Shown here: piece after piece, positions 31,527-40,591 of the stretch
How positions within the stretch are numbered: position 1 is the stretch's first letter
How the letters are laid out: every line of letters begins with the position of its first letter
Assembly: GCA_002494015.1 (NCBI GenBank)
Contig: DLAR01000099.1
Coordinates: 520-56,160, forward strand
Length of the DNA: 55,641 nt
Direction of reading: 5' to 3'
Source: Porphyromonadaceae bacterium UBA7042
Lineage (GTDB): Bacteria; Bacteroidota; Bacteroidia; Bacteroidales; Muribaculaceae
Translations under genes and position numbers: made by a program
The notes under the pieces: generated by a model
Seen by the model: the letters and a program-made list of their open reading frames with translations, nothing else
The model's database searches: none
Told to the model about the DNA's origin: nothing

Positions 31527-33422
31527 TCAGGGCGTTTTCACTTCGCCCGAGGGGGCGAGGACGAGGCGGCCGTCGTCCATGAGGGCACGGACGAGGGGAA
31601 TTACCCGGTCGGGCGTGACTGAGAGCTGCCCGGCAATGTAGTTGACGGTGTGACCGCCGGGTTGGGAGGCAAGATAAAGGATTGACTCGGTCATGGTGCG
31701 GGTGTCGTCAGCGGGGCGCGCAGTGACAGGGCGAGACTGGCGGCACACGTCGCATTTTCCGCACGGATGCTCCGGGGTTTCGCCAAAATATCGCAACATC
31801 GTGTTGACACGGCACTCGTCGAGCGAGAACGTGAACCGTTTCATGGCATCGATGCGCTTTTCAAGACGCTCGCGCTGCACCTCGTAGACCTCGCGGGGGA
31901 GAATGACATATTTAGGCAGCTCGCGCGAGGTGGTATAGACAATGTAGGGGGTTGTCTTGCGGGGGACGTAGCTGATAATGTGCATCCTTGACAGCAGCAG
32001 CAACGATTGGTAGACCTTTTCGCTCGACATGACAAGACGCTGTGCGATAAGGACTTCGTTAATATACACATAGTCGGCAAAGAGGCCGGTATAGGTGCGC
32101 AGGAGTAGTTGCAGCACCTCGTCGGTGTCCACGTCGACCCGCAAGTTGTAAAGCTCCTCTTTCCCCACCGTGACCATTACCCGGGAGCGCGTCGTGGTTT
32201 CCTCGACAAATTCCAGATACCCGGCGCGGGTTAGAATCTGCAACGCGCTGTGGGCGGTCAGCGGCTTGAGATCAAACGTGTTGCAGAACAGGTTGAAATT
32301 GAACTCGTAGACGACGTTATATCCGCTCCCGACGGCAACATTGAGGAAATTGCCGACAAGTTCGTAGACCCGCGCGATGTATTCCTTGTCGGGGAACGCC
32401 TCGGCGACGCGTCGCGTCAGGACACTCTTGTCATAGCGCGACGCGATGATGACGGCAAATGCCGGCTTGCCGTCGCGGCCCACGCGGCCTGCTTCCTGAT
32501 AGTATTCTTCGAGCGAGGAGGGGAGGTCGTAGTGGGCGACCACGCGCACGTCGGGTTTGTCTATTCCCATACCGAAAGCGTTGGTGGCGACCATGACACG
32601 CACCTCGTCGCGTTTCCACCGGTTCTGTTTCTCATCCTTCTCCTCGGGGAGGAGCCCGGCATGGTAAAAATCGGCGCTTATCCCCTCGCGGCACAGCATT
32701 TCGGCAATCTCGCGGGTGCGGCGGCGCGAGCGCACATAAACAATCGAGCATCCGCGTGTCGATTTCAGTATTTTCAGCAGCAGGCCGTCCTTGTGGTCAC
32801 CGTAACGCACGATGTAGGACAGGTTGTCGCGCGAAAAGCTGCGGGAGAACATGTTGGGCTGCCTGAAACGCAGTGTCGACATGATGTCGCGTGTCACCTC
32901 GGGAGTGGCCGAAGCAGTCAGTGCAAGCACCGGGGCGGAGGGAAAAATGTCGCGCAACGAGACGATTTTTAGATAGGAAGGACGGAAATCATACCCCCAC
33001 TGCGAGATACAGTGGGCCTCGTCGACAACGATGAGCGACACGGTCGTGAGACGGAGCATTGACAGGAACCGCTCGTTTTGCAGCCGCTCGGGGGAGACAT
33101 AGGCGATTTTGACTTTGCCGAGCCGACAGCGGTCCATAGCGAGGCGACTCTCTCCCGGAGTCATCCCGGCATGAAAAAAAACAGCCTTGATACCACGGTC
33201 GCGCAGATTGTCGACTTGGTCTTTCATCAGCGAAATCAGCGGTGTCACGACGATTGTCAGGCCGTCGAGCATCATGGCGGGAACCTGAAACGTGATTGAC
33301 TTGCCGCCACCGGTAGGCAGCAGTCCCAGCGTGTCCTTCCCCTCCAGCACCGATGCTATAATCTCTTGCTGCAAAGGACGGAACGCATCATAGCCCCAGT
33401 ATTTTTTAAGAACGGTTAACAA
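31527..33422 (-). CDS. recQ: ATP-dependent DNA helicase RecQ
   Basis: A 631-residue RecQ-family 3'-5' DNA helicase for recombination and fork repair. Walker A is TGGGKS (37-42), the DEAH box is VVDEAHCISQWGYDFRPSY, and VATNAFGMGIDKPDVRVVAH is motif V/VI region (read in parts), with HYDLPSSLEEYYQEAGRVGRDG as motif VI. The zinc site is CGKCDVC with an upstream cysteine (RVNTML segment), and a winged-helix part ends the protein. An HRDC domain is not evident. The start is probably TTG at 33422: an in-frame stop lies just upstream and no ATG precedes the conserved YWGYDAFRPLQQE. Confidence 0.93.
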   Translation of the reverse strand: MLTVLKKYWGYDAFRPLQQEIIASVLEGKDTLGLLPTGGGKSITFQVPAMMLDGLTIVVTPLISLMKDQVDNLRDRGIKAVFFHAGMTPGESRLAMDRCRLGKVKIAYVSPERLQNERFLSMLRLTTVSLIVVDEAHCISQWGYDFRPSYLKIVSLRDIFPSAPVLALTASATPEVTRDIMSTLRFRQPNMFSRSFSRDNLSYIVRYGDHKDGLLLKILKSTRGCSIVYVRSRRRTREIAEMLCREGISADFYHAGLLPEEKDEKQNRWKRDEVRVMVATNAFGMGIDKPDVRVVAHYDLPSSLEEYYQEAGRVGRDGKPAFAVIIASRYDKSVLTRRVAEAFPDKEYIARVYELVGNFLNVAVGSGYNVVYEFNFNLFCNTFDLKPLTAHSALQILTRAGYLEFVEETTTRSRVMVTVGKEELYNLRVDVDTDEVLQLLLRTYTGLFADYVYINEVLIAQRLVMSSEKVYQSLLLLSRMHIISYVPRKTTPYIVYTTSRELPKYVILPREVYEVQRERLEKRIDAMKRFTFSLDECRVNTMLRYFGETPEHPCGKCDVCRQSRPVTARPADDTRTMTESILYLASQPGGHTVNYIAGQLSVTPDRVIPLVRALMDDGRLVLAPSGEVKTP

Positions 33423-33457
33423 TGGGTCAATTCAGTTCAATGCACAATTTTTCATGC

Positions 33458-33654
33458 AGCCGCGGAGCGGCGGGGCCATGCGTAACCCCACGCCTCGGCG
33501 TGGGGACCGGCCGGTACTCTGATATATCGAGCATCGGAGATGCGAATCTATGGTCGCCACCATAGGCTCGCGTCTTCGACGCTTTTTCGCTTGTTTTGCC
33601 TTCTCCCCCCACGCCAAGGCGTGGGGTTTCGCATAACCCCGCCGCTCCGCGGCT
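33458..33654. repeat. 197-base GC-rich inverted-repeat element between recQ and recJ
   Basis: Arms of about 48 bases (33458-33505 and 33607-33654) are near-perfect reverse complements: GCCGCGGAGCGGCGGGG outside, and inside each arm a self-complementary hairpin CCCCACGCCTCGGCGTGGGG (33486-33505) or CCCCACGCCAAGGCGTGGGG (33607-33626). The 100-base centre has no gene. The structure (long inverted ends, each with its own hairpin, no ORF) resembles a MITE or palindromic REP-type element. The rest of the 33423-33827 gap has a small hairpin GTCGC/GCGAC near 33710, CATCCC-aa-GGGATG (33785-33798) and the AATTGAGAATT words at 33802-33838. Confidence 0.7.
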
Positions 33655-33784
33655 TGTCACCGTCAGCTTTAGACCAACAATGGCAGGACAGGCACTCCCG
33701 CTTGCAAGGTCGCGCCACGGTGCGACACAATGCAGTTTACTTAACGAGATTGCAAACTGAGTCCTGCGGGCTCAACGAAAGTGC

Positions 33785-33838
33785 CATCCCAAGGGATGAT
33801 GCATTCTCAATTGTCAATTCTCAATTCTCAATTGTCAA
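33785..33838. terminator. Hairpin and AATTGAGAATT words at the 3' end of recJ
   Basis: CATCCC-aa-GGGATG (33785-33798) is a perfect six-pair hairpin. It is preceded in the minus-strand reading by four repeats of AATTGAGAA/AATTGACAA words (33802-33838), which also encode the last residues and stop of recJ. Termination of recJ is likely; the T-tract is poor. Confidence 0.45.
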
Positions 33839-35555
33839 GGTGTATCTCCTTGATGAGCAGCTGGATGTTTCCGGTCATGCCGTGATGCTTGTTTTCCTCG
33901 ATGGTGTAGCAGATGCTGAATGGGCGGCGCGAGTGGATGTGGTCAAAGAGCGATGCCTTGTTAAAGGCGATGCCGTTGAGAACCTTTCCGCAAGTGTCGT
34001 CGACAAGTTCGAGCTTGATGTGCTCGTTGTGACGGCCCACGAGCTTGCTCGTGCCGAAATCCATCACTCCGCGTGTGCAGAACACAGGCTTATTATTGCC
34101 CGGCCCGAATGGGTTGAACTTGCGCAGCAGGGTCAGGAACTCGGGAGTGATTTCAGAGAAACTGAGGAAAGCGTCGATGTCGAGCAGCGGTGTCAGCTGT
34201 GACGGGAGAATATTGTTGGCCACATATTCCTCGAAACGGCGCGTGAACTCGGGAATGTTTTCCTCTTTCAACGACAGGCCGACAGCATAGGTGTGTCCGC
34301 CGAAGTTTTCGAGCAGGTCGCGGGCCGAATCGACCGCTTTGTACACGTCAAATCCCTGTACCGAGCGCGACGAGCCGGTGGCAAGACCGTTGGAAAAGGT
34401 CAGCACGACCGACGGCTTGTAATAAAGCTCGGTCAGGCGCGACGCTACGATTCCGATAATTCCCTTGTGCCAGTTTTTGTTATATATTACAATCGACTTT
34501 TTGTCATTGGTCATCTCGCCCCGCTCCTCAAGGATGGCGTTGGCTTCATCGGTAATGTGCTTGTCAAGTTCCTTTCGGTCCTGATTGTACCGGTCGATGG
34601 CTCGCCCCTTGGCATAGGCATCGGCCACGTCGCGCGCCACCAGCAGCTCGACGGCTTCTCGCCCGCTCTGCATGCGGCCCGACGCATTGATGCGCGGCCC
34701 GATTTTGAAAATGACGTCGCTGATTGTTATCTCGCGGTTTCCGAGCCCGCAGATGCGGATAATCGTGCGCAACCCCATGTTGGGATTGGCATTGAGCCTC
34801 CGCAATCCGTGATAGGTCATGATGCGGTTCTCGTCGACCATCGGGACGATGTCGGCAGCGATTGACACTGCCACAAGGTCGAGCATCCCTTCAAGGTCAG
34901 TGGTGGGAATGCCGTTGGAAATCGAGAACGCCTGCATCAGCTTATACCCCACGCCGCATCCCGAAAGGTGGGAGCAAGGGTAGGTCGAGCCTTCGAGCTT
35001 GGGGTTCAGGATGGCGACAGCGTCGGGCAGCTCGTCGTCAGGCACATGATGGTCACAGATGATGAAATCAATGCCGAGCGTGCGCGCATAGGCAATCTCC
35101 TCGATAGCCTTGATGCCGCAGTCGAGGATAATGATCAGCTTGACCCCCTGCTCGGCCGCGAGGTCGATAGTGGGTTTCGAGATTCCATATCCCTCGTCAT
35201 ACCGCGTAGGGATATAATAGTCAATATTGGAGTAGAAATTCTGGAGATACTTGTAGACCAGCGCGACAGCGGTAGTGCCGTCGACATCATAGTCGCCGTA
35301 GACCATAATCTTCTCCTTTGCCCCCATCGCCATGTTAAGGCGGTTGACAGCTTTGTCCATGTCGGGCATCAGGAACGGGTCGTGCAAATCACTGAGCGAG
35401 GGATGGAAAAATTTTTCCGCTTCCTCGACCGATGAAATGCCCCGTTGCACCAATAGCTCGCTAATGGGCGGAGTGGCTGAAAACCGCTTCGCAAGGTCGG
35501 ATTCCAGCTTTTGTTCGTCGGATGTCAGGGGACAGTAATTCCATTTACTTGTCAT
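33828..35555 (-). CDS. recJ: Single-stranded-DNA-specific exonuclease RecJ
   Basis: A 575-residue DHH/DHHA1 exonuclease that degrades single-stranded DNA 5'-3' in recombination and repair. Catalytic motifs: VYGDYDVDGTTAVAL (about 81-95), IILDCGI, ICDHHVPDD (DHH, about 165) and LSGCGVGYKL. The DHHA1 part shows NASGRMQSGREAVELL and GIVASRL, then GSSRSVQGFD and GGHTYAVGLSL; an OB-like C-terminal domain follows. The last residues (IHLDN) are read from the AATTGACAATTG words, as in the GH3-type gene. It is next to recQ on the same strand, both acting at stalled forks, though a 400-base gap with a palindromic element separates them. Confidence 0.93.
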   Translation of the reverse strand: MTSKWNYCPLTSDEQKLESDLAKRFSATPPISELLVQRGISSVEEAEKFFHPSLSDLHDPFLMPDMDKAVNRLNMAMGAKEKIMVYGDYDVDGTTAVALVYKYLQNFYSNIDYYIPTRYDEGYGISKPTIDLAAEQGVKLIIILDCGIKAIEEIAYARTLGIDFIICDHHVPDDELPDAVAILNPKLEGSTYPCSHLSGCGVGYKLMQAFSISNGIPTTDLEGMLDLVAVSIAADIVPMVDENRIMTYHGLRRLNANPNMGLRTIIRICGLGNREITISDVIFKIGPRINASGRMQSGREAVELLVARDVADAYAKGRAIDRYNQDRKELDKHITDEANAILEERGEMTNDKKSIVIYNKNWHKGIIGIVASRLTELYYKPSVVLTFSNGLATGSSRSVQGFDVYKAVDSARDLLENFGGHTYAVGLSLKEENIPEFTRRFEEYVANNILPSQLTPLLDIDAFLSFSEITPEFLTLLRKFNPFGPGNNKPVFCTRGVMDFGTSKLVGRHNEHIKLELVDDTCGKVLNGIAFNKASLFDHIHSRRPFSICYTIEENKHHGMTGNIQLLIKEIHLDN

Positions 35556-35570
35556 TTATGTTGTTTCTTT

Positions 35571-35835
35571 TTTATTTCGGCTTCAAAGCCCGGAAACCAC
35601 ATCATTCTGAGGCAACCCGAGCGGGGAGAGAGGGGGGGAGTATATGAGAAAACGGCATGGCTCAATGGCCAAAGCCGGTCAGGATACAGCGCCCGGTTGA
35701 CTGCTGAATTGTAAAAGGAGAAAGATATGCGGCACCGCCGCACGCTACTGAATCATCCCTGAGGCGCACTGTCTTTAAGGCAAAAGACACGGGAAAACGC
35801 CGCCGGTTTACACCGTCGACTGTTATCCCACGCAA
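35571..35835 (-). ncRNA. Candidate structured leader or small RNA upstream of recJ
   Basis: On the minus strand TAAATTTG (35834-35841) could be a -7 box. The 260 bases from there to recJ contain several perfect short hairpins: CGGTG-taaa-CCG type near 35815, GTCTTT-tgcctt-AAAGAC (near 35770-35787), GCGGC-ggt-GCCGC (near 35730-35742) and GGCTT-tg-AAGCC near 35590, followed by an A-rich stretch. No TTTG lies 20 bases upstream of the -7 box. The only ORF (63 codons, GTG start, overlapping recJ by ATGA) shows no family signature. It might be a leader of recJ or a small RNA such as a 6S-type RNA; I cannot match it. 35842-35978 holds nothing I can identify. Confidence 0.35.
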
Positions 35836-35978
35836 ATTTACTAAGAATATTTGGAACTCTTACTAAAAAGAATGTTATTATTGCTAAAAATACACATCAG
35901 GAATTGCTGAAAAAAAGGCGGAGACTAATCAGAATGCATCTGAAAAGCCTCCGCTGAACCTAATGGCATTGTGGCACA

Positions 35979-36608
35979 TCACTGCCACTTGTTATATTTC
36001 ACATTTTCTTGTTTGAATTTCTGTTTCGGCTCGGGAGTCTCGGCGGGATAACCGATTGCCACGACGTTGAGCGGCACAATCGTCGGCGGGAAATGGAAGA
36101 AACGGTTAAGGCCGGCAACCCGTTCCATCGCGGGATAGGCACCGCACCACACCGCGCCGAGGCCCATCGAATGAGCCGCGAGCAATAGGTTTTCGGTGGC
36201 TGCCGAGCAGTCCTGAATCCAAAAATCGTTTGCCTCGCCGGGGAAACCGAGCTTCTTGTCACCACACACGATTATGGCGAGAGGCGCACGGCCCACAGGC
36301 GCCCATGCCGGTGCCATTGCCGCCACCGAGTCAAGCACGGCGCGGTCGTCGAGCACGAGAAATTTCCACGGCTGCTTGTTGCCGGCGGTAGGAGCGGCCA
36401 TCGCGGCGCGGAGTAGCGAGTCGACGGCTCCGGCTGACACTTCTCGGTCGGTATACTGCCTGATGCTCGTGCGCGTCATAATATTTTCATAAGACGACGC
36501 GGCCGGATCACCGGTTACCGTTTTGCCACACTCTGTCTTCCCGCATGAAGACATCCCGAATAACATTGAAATTGCGGCCACAAGGCTGCATAATGCAGTT
36601 GATTTCAT
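35979..36608 (-). CDS. Nitroreductase-family lipoprotein
   Basis: A 209-residue nitroreductase-fold flavoprotein with a lipoprotein signal: MKSTALCSLVAAISMLFGMSSC, lipid cysteine at 22 (GMSSC). The nitroreductase core has RTSIRQYTDREV (FMN phosphate arginines), AAPTAGNKQPWKFLVLDD (FMN contact), IQDCSAATENLLLAAHSMGLGAVWCG and a C-terminal VAIGYPAETP. It would reduce quinones, flavins or nitro compounds using NAD(P)H, yet the lipobox places it outside the cytoplasm, where NAD(P)H is scarce. Family members with this arrangement occur in Bacteroidetes and Clostridia. Its real electron donor and substrate are unknown. Confidence 0.87.
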   Translation of the reverse strand: MKSTALCSLVAAISMLFGMSSCGKTECGKTVTGDPAASSYENIMTRTSIRQYTDREVSAGAVDSLLRAAMAAPTAGNKQPWKFLVLDDRAVLDSVAAMAPAWAPVGRAPLAIIVCGDKKLGFPGEANDFWIQDCSAATENLLLAAHSMGLGAVWCGAYPAMERVAGLNRFFHFPPTIVPLNVVAIGYPAETPEPKQKFKQENVKYNKWQ

Positions 36609-36753
36609 CTTTTATCTTCTTACTTTTTTGCCAAAGATACGACAAAAAAGCGTCATGGCCGTCATTTTATAATTCTTTTGCATAAAAAAACCTAAAGCGG
36701 AAAAATTTGAACGCAAAAGGAGATTGTTGTTAACATTTGACACTCTGTTTCAC

Positions 36754-36784
36754 TTTGACCGAGCGGTTTTATTTGTTAACTTTG
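36754..36784 (+). promoter_or_regulatory. Promoter of the GH97 gene
   Basis: TTTG (36754-36757), 19 bases, TAACTTTG (36777-36784). Transcription would start near 36789, 55 bases before the ATG at 36844. Confidence 0.75.
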
Positions 36785-36843
36785 CACCTGTATAAAATAC
36801 TATTTTCCAATCTTTTTTTAAATACCGAAAACTTATATTGAAC

Positions 36844-39003
36844 ATGAAATCACTCTGCACTTTTGCGTTGCTCGCAGCATCGGCGGCATCGGCACTGGCC
36901 GCCGAGACTGTCACATCGCCCGACGGTTCGGTCCTGCTGACATTTGACCTTGACAACGGGCGCCCTGTCTATACCGTGGACTTCAAGGGGCGTCGGGTCA
37001 TCAACCCGAGCCATCTCGGCCTTGAACTCTATAGCGAAAACGGCCGCAACGACTTTTCCAAGGCCGGAGAAGTCACCGGGAACGATGCGCTGTCGCTTTC
37101 ATCAGGGTTCACGCTGACAAATGTCGGACGCGCGTCCAACGACGAGACTTGGCACCCGGTATGGGGCGAGGAGACATCAATACGCAACAATTACAACGAA
37201 ATGGCCGTGACGTTGCGGCAACCCGAGCGCGAGCGCGAAATCATTGTCAGGTTCCGCGTCTATGACGACGGAATGGGACTACGCTACGAGTTTCCACAGC
37301 AGCCCAAGCTCAACTATTTTGTCATCAAGGAGGAAAACACCGAGTTTGCCATGACCGGCGACCACATTGCCTACTGGATTCCCGGCGATTATGACACTCA
37401 GGAATACAACTACACGGCATCGCGGCTGAGCGAAATCCGCAGCCTCATGCCATCCAAAGTCAACCCCGACAACGCCTCTACCACCCCCTTCTCCCCAACC
37501 GGAGTGCAGACCGCGCTTCAGATTAAAACTGACGACGGCATCTATCTCAACATCCACGAGGCCGCGTGTGTCGATTATGCCACAATGCACCTCAACCTCG
37601 ATGACAAAGAGATGGTGTTCACCTCGTGGCTCACTCCCGACAACCGCGGGCAGAAAGGCTACATGCAGACACCCTGCCGCTCGCCGTGGCGCACAGTCAT
37701 GATTACCGACGATGCCCGCAAGACCCTCGCCTCGCGGCTCATCCTCAACCTCAACGAGCCATGCGCGCTCGACGACACATCGTGGATCAAGCCGGTAAAA
37801 TATATCGGCGTGTGGTGGGAAATGATTTCAGGTGCCGGGTCATGGAACTATACCGACGATGTCTACTCGGTGAAACTCGGCGAGACCGACTATACCAAAA
37901 CCCGCCCCAACGGCCGTCACAGCGCCAACACCGGCAAGGTAAAACGCTACATCGACTTTGCCGCCGAGCACGGGTTTGACCAAGTCCTTGTCGAGGGCTG
38001 GAACGAGGGCTGGGAAGACTGGTTCGGCCAGTCCAAGGATTATGTCTTTGACTTCGTGACCCCCTACCCCGACTTTGACCTGAAACAGCTCAATGAATAT
38101 GCCGCCGCCAAGGGAGTAAAGCTGATGATGCACCACGAGACATCCTCGTCGGTCCGCAACTACGAGCGTCACCTCGACAAGGCTTACCGGTTCATGGTCG
38201 ACAACGGATATAACGCCGTCAAGAGTGGCTATGTGGGCAACATCATCCCCCGTGGCGAGTATCACTACAGCCAGTGGATGAACAACCACTATCTCCACGC
38301 CGTCAAGATGGCTGCCGACTACAAAATCATGGTCAACGCCCACGAGGCGACCCGTCCCACCGGCCTTTGCCGCACCTACCCCAACCTCATCGGCAACGAG
38401 AGTGCCCGTGGAACCGAATATCAGGCTATGGGCGGAAACAGCCGCAGCCACACGTCAATCCTCCCCTTCACCCGTCTGCAAGGCGGCCCGATGGACTACA
38501 CGCCCGGCATCTTCGAGTTTGACCTTTCGACATTTACCCCCGGCAACAACTCAGTCATCCCCTCGACAATCTGCGGACAACTGGCTCTATATGTGACACT
38601 TTACAGCCCACTGCAGATGGCATGCGACCTTCCCGAGCATTATGCCCGCCATCTTGACGCATTCCGGTTTATCAAGGATGTACCCGTTGAATGGGAACGC
38701 TCGGTATACCTTGAGGCCGAACCGATGGAATATGTCACCGTCGCCCGCAAGGACCTCAACAGCGACAACTGGTTTATAGGTTCTACCGCCGGGGAAAACG
38801 ACCGCCGCAGCGAGATTTCCCTCGACTTCCTTGACCCGGGACGCAAGTATGAGGCCACAATCTATGCCGACGCTCCCGACGCCAACACCGTTGACGGCCA
38901 AAAACGCTATACCATCACCACCCGCAAGGTCAATGCCAAGACCCGCCTAAAGCTCGATGCCAAGGCCGGCGGCGGTTACGCAATCTCTATAAAGGCAATC
39001 TAA
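36844..39003 (+). CDS. GH97-family alpha-glycosidase (SusB-like), exported
   Basis: A 719-residue secreted GH97 enzyme. The ATG at 36844 starts the signal peptide MKSLCTFALLAASAASALAA; the TTG two codons earlier is not needed. The N-terminal beta-sandwich (about 20-290) is followed by a TIM barrel with VLVEGWNEGWEDW, MMHHETSSSVRNYE, VKSGYVGNI and NAHEATRPTGLCRTYPNL, then GNESARGTEYQ. The glutamates in HHET, HEAT and GTEYQ and a glycine-tyrosine where retaining members carry an aspartate agree with the inverting, calcium-dependent SusB type, acting on alpha-glucosides. Activity on alpha-galactosides is not excluded. Its stop codon overlaps the stop of the convergent gene. Confidence 0.9.
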   Translation: MKSLCTFALLAASAASALAAETVTSPDGSVLLTFDLDNGRPVYTVDFKGRRVINPSHLGLELYSENGRNDFSKAGEVTGNDALSLSSGFTLTNVGRASNDETWHPVWGEETSIRNNYNEMAVTLRQPEREREIIVRFRVYDDGMGLRYEFPQQPKLNYFVIKEENTEFAMTGDHIAYWIPGDYDTQEYNYTASRLSEIRSLMPSKVNPDNASTTPFSPTGVQTALQIKTDDGIYLNIHEAACVDYATMHLNLDDKEMVFTSWLTPDNRGQKGYMQTPCRSPWRTVMITDDARKTLASRLILNLNEPCALDDTSWIKPVKYIGVWWEMISGAGSWNYTDDVYSVKLGETDYTKTRPNGRHSANTGKVKRYIDFAAEHGFDQVLVEGWNEGWEDWFGQSKDYVFDFVTPYPDFDLKQLNEYAAAKGVKLMMHHETSSSVRNYERHLDKAYRFMVDNGYNAVKSGYVGNIIPRGEYHYSQWMNNHYLHAVKMAADYKIMVNAHEATRPTGLCRTYPNLIGNESARGTEYQAMGGNSRSHTSILPFTRLQGGPMDYTPGIFEFDLSTFTPGNNSVIPSTICGQLALYVTLYSPLQMACDLPEHYARHLDAFRFIKDVPVEWERSVYLEAEPMEYVTVARKDLNSDNWFIGSTAGENDRRSEISLDFLDPGRKYEATIYADAPDANTVDGQKRYTITTRKVNAKTRLKLDAKAGGGYAISIKAI

Positions 39004-40556
39004 CCTTCGACAACCCACCTGTCGATGCTCCGGGTCTCTGACGAGAAGTTGACACCCACCTTGACAACCGTCTTACCAGTCGAGGCAAAAGGCTCGGCAT
39101 AGCCGCGCTCGTCAATCTGACGCAATGCCTCCTCGGCAGTCCCGTCGAGCTTGAACTCCATAACATACACCCGCGAGGGCGTGTCGATCACGAGGTCGAT
39201 GCGCCCTCGTGACGTGTGATACTCGGTGTGGACATGAAACCCCATCAGCGTCATGACGATGTACATGACATTCTGATAATGCAGTTCAAGTTTCTGCACT
39301 TTCTCATACGGGAAATCGGAATAGAGGCTTTTAAGCCGCTCCATGAACTCGTCAATCCTCCCCTCCCTGACATCCTTGACAAACGACTGGATGGCGAAAC
39401 CTGTCCTACTACCCCTTACATTTGTATAAAATGGCATCAGAAACTTCACAAAACCTTCCTCTACCTCGCGGTTAGGATAACCAAGCGTATAAATTCTATA
39501 CTCGGGGTTAAAACTCTTTATTGTCAAGTAGCCGCTCTGATATATTACCCCGATAGGATCAAAAAACAACATATCAGACCCCTGCAGTGCCGACTCGTCA
39601 CAGACTTCTCCATCGAGGGACGCAAGGTCATAATCATTTGATTTCAACAACTCGACCAAAAATGTAGGAGTGCCCGTTTCAAACCAGTAGCTTCTAAGTT
39701 CTTTGGACGCGAAAGCATTAAGTAGACTAAAAGGATTATATATGCCCTCCCCTACCGGAGCAAACAGATATCCGTCATAATTTTCTTTCAGCAACTGTTG
39801 CATTCGCTCGACTGAGACAGACAGGACTTCCGCAAATTCCTTTATATCATCTTTGAAAGAAACAGACAGTTCTCTTTCACTTATTCCACAAATCCCGTTG
39901 AAATCATTCAACATCGAGATGTCGCGCAAATTATTCAAATCACTGAACACACTGACCTTGCCAAACTTTGTCACACCGGTCAACATCGCGAACCGTATAT
40001 AACGATCCATCGACTTCATGACCCCATAAAACGACTTGAGCGTTTCACGATAAACACGCTGAAGTGTCAAATCAGTTATAGTCTGCAACAACGGCTTGTC
40101 ATACTCGTCAATCAGTACTACGACCTGTTTTCCGGTCTTTTCACAAGCTGTTTTAATTATATTGCCAAACCGCAAAGACAGAGACGGCAACTTATCTATG
40201 ACTCCATATTTGTCTTCCCACGCATCAAGAGCCGACGAGAGCATATTGTCAAGAGAATCAAGTTCACCATATTTCTGACTGTTCAAGTCGAGATGCAAGA
40301 CGGGGTGCTCAATCCAGTCATGTTCATACTGTGAGATAGCAAGACCTTCAAACAACTCTTTATGCCCGAGAAAATATTCCTCAATCGTAGACAAGAGAAG
40401 ACTTTTCCCGAAACGACGCGGCCGTCCGAGGAAATAATATTGGTAGGACGTGACAAGCTTGTGGATATACTCCGTTTTGTCAACATAGACATATCCTTCC
40501 TTCCGGATTTTTGAAAACGACTGTATTCCTATCGGGTATTCTTCTCTTTTATGCAT
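39000..40556 (-). CDS. AAA-ATPase-like / PD-(D/E)XK nuclease superfamily protein (DUF1703 type)
   Basis: A 518-residue protein of the family greatly expanded in Bacteroides. The start MHKREEYPIGIQSFSKIR is chosen because the family begins there; an in-frame ATG at 40595 would overlap namZ. Walker A is RPRRFGKS (45-52); VVLIDEYDKPLL is Walker B. The C-terminal nuclease-like domain has GRIDLVIDTPSRVYVMEFKL with the D...E-x-K residues. These proteins lack known targets; a role in defence or as domesticated mobile-element parts is speculation. The central part is AT-rich compared with its neighbours, suggesting transfer. It converges on GH97 with overlapping stop codons and no room for a terminator. 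Confidence 0.88.
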   Translation of the reverse strand: MHKREEYPIGIQSFSKIRKEGYVYVDKTEYIHKLVTSYQYYFLGRPRRFGKSLLLSTIEEYFLGHKELFEGLAISQYEHDWIEHPVLHLDLNSQKYGELDSLDNMLSSALDAWEDKYGVIDKLPSLSLRFGNIIKTACEKTGKQVVVLIDEYDKPLLQTITDLTLQRVYRETLKSFYGVMKSMDRYIRFAMLTGVTKFGKVSVFSDLNNLRDISMLNDFNGICGISERELSVSFKDDIKEFAEVLSVSVERMQQLLKENYDGYLFAPVGEGIYNPFSLLNAFASKELRSYWFETGTPTFLVELLKSNDYDLASLDGEVCDESALQGSDMLFFDPIGVIYQSGYLTIKSFNPEYRIYTLGYPNREVEEGFVKFLMPFYTNVRGSRTGFAIQSFVKDVREGRIDEFMERLKSLYSDFPYEKVQKLELHYQNVMYIVMTLMGFHVHTEYHTSRGRIDLVIDTPSRVYVMEFKLDGTAEEALRQIDERGYAEPFASTGKTVVKVGVNFSSETRSIDRWVVEG

Positions 40557-40591
40557 AAGGCACTCTATTTTCTGCAAATATAACGATTTAT

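Noticed and set aside
33802..33838. Regular repeats resembling a CRISPR array
   Set aside because: The words are 10-12 bases, directly adjacent, without unique spacers and without cas genes nearby.
35552..35743. 63-codon minus-strand ORF overlapping recJ by ATGA
   Set aside because: GTG start inside a hairpin, no family features; the overlap alone is not enough, although a coupled leader peptide cannot be fully excluded.
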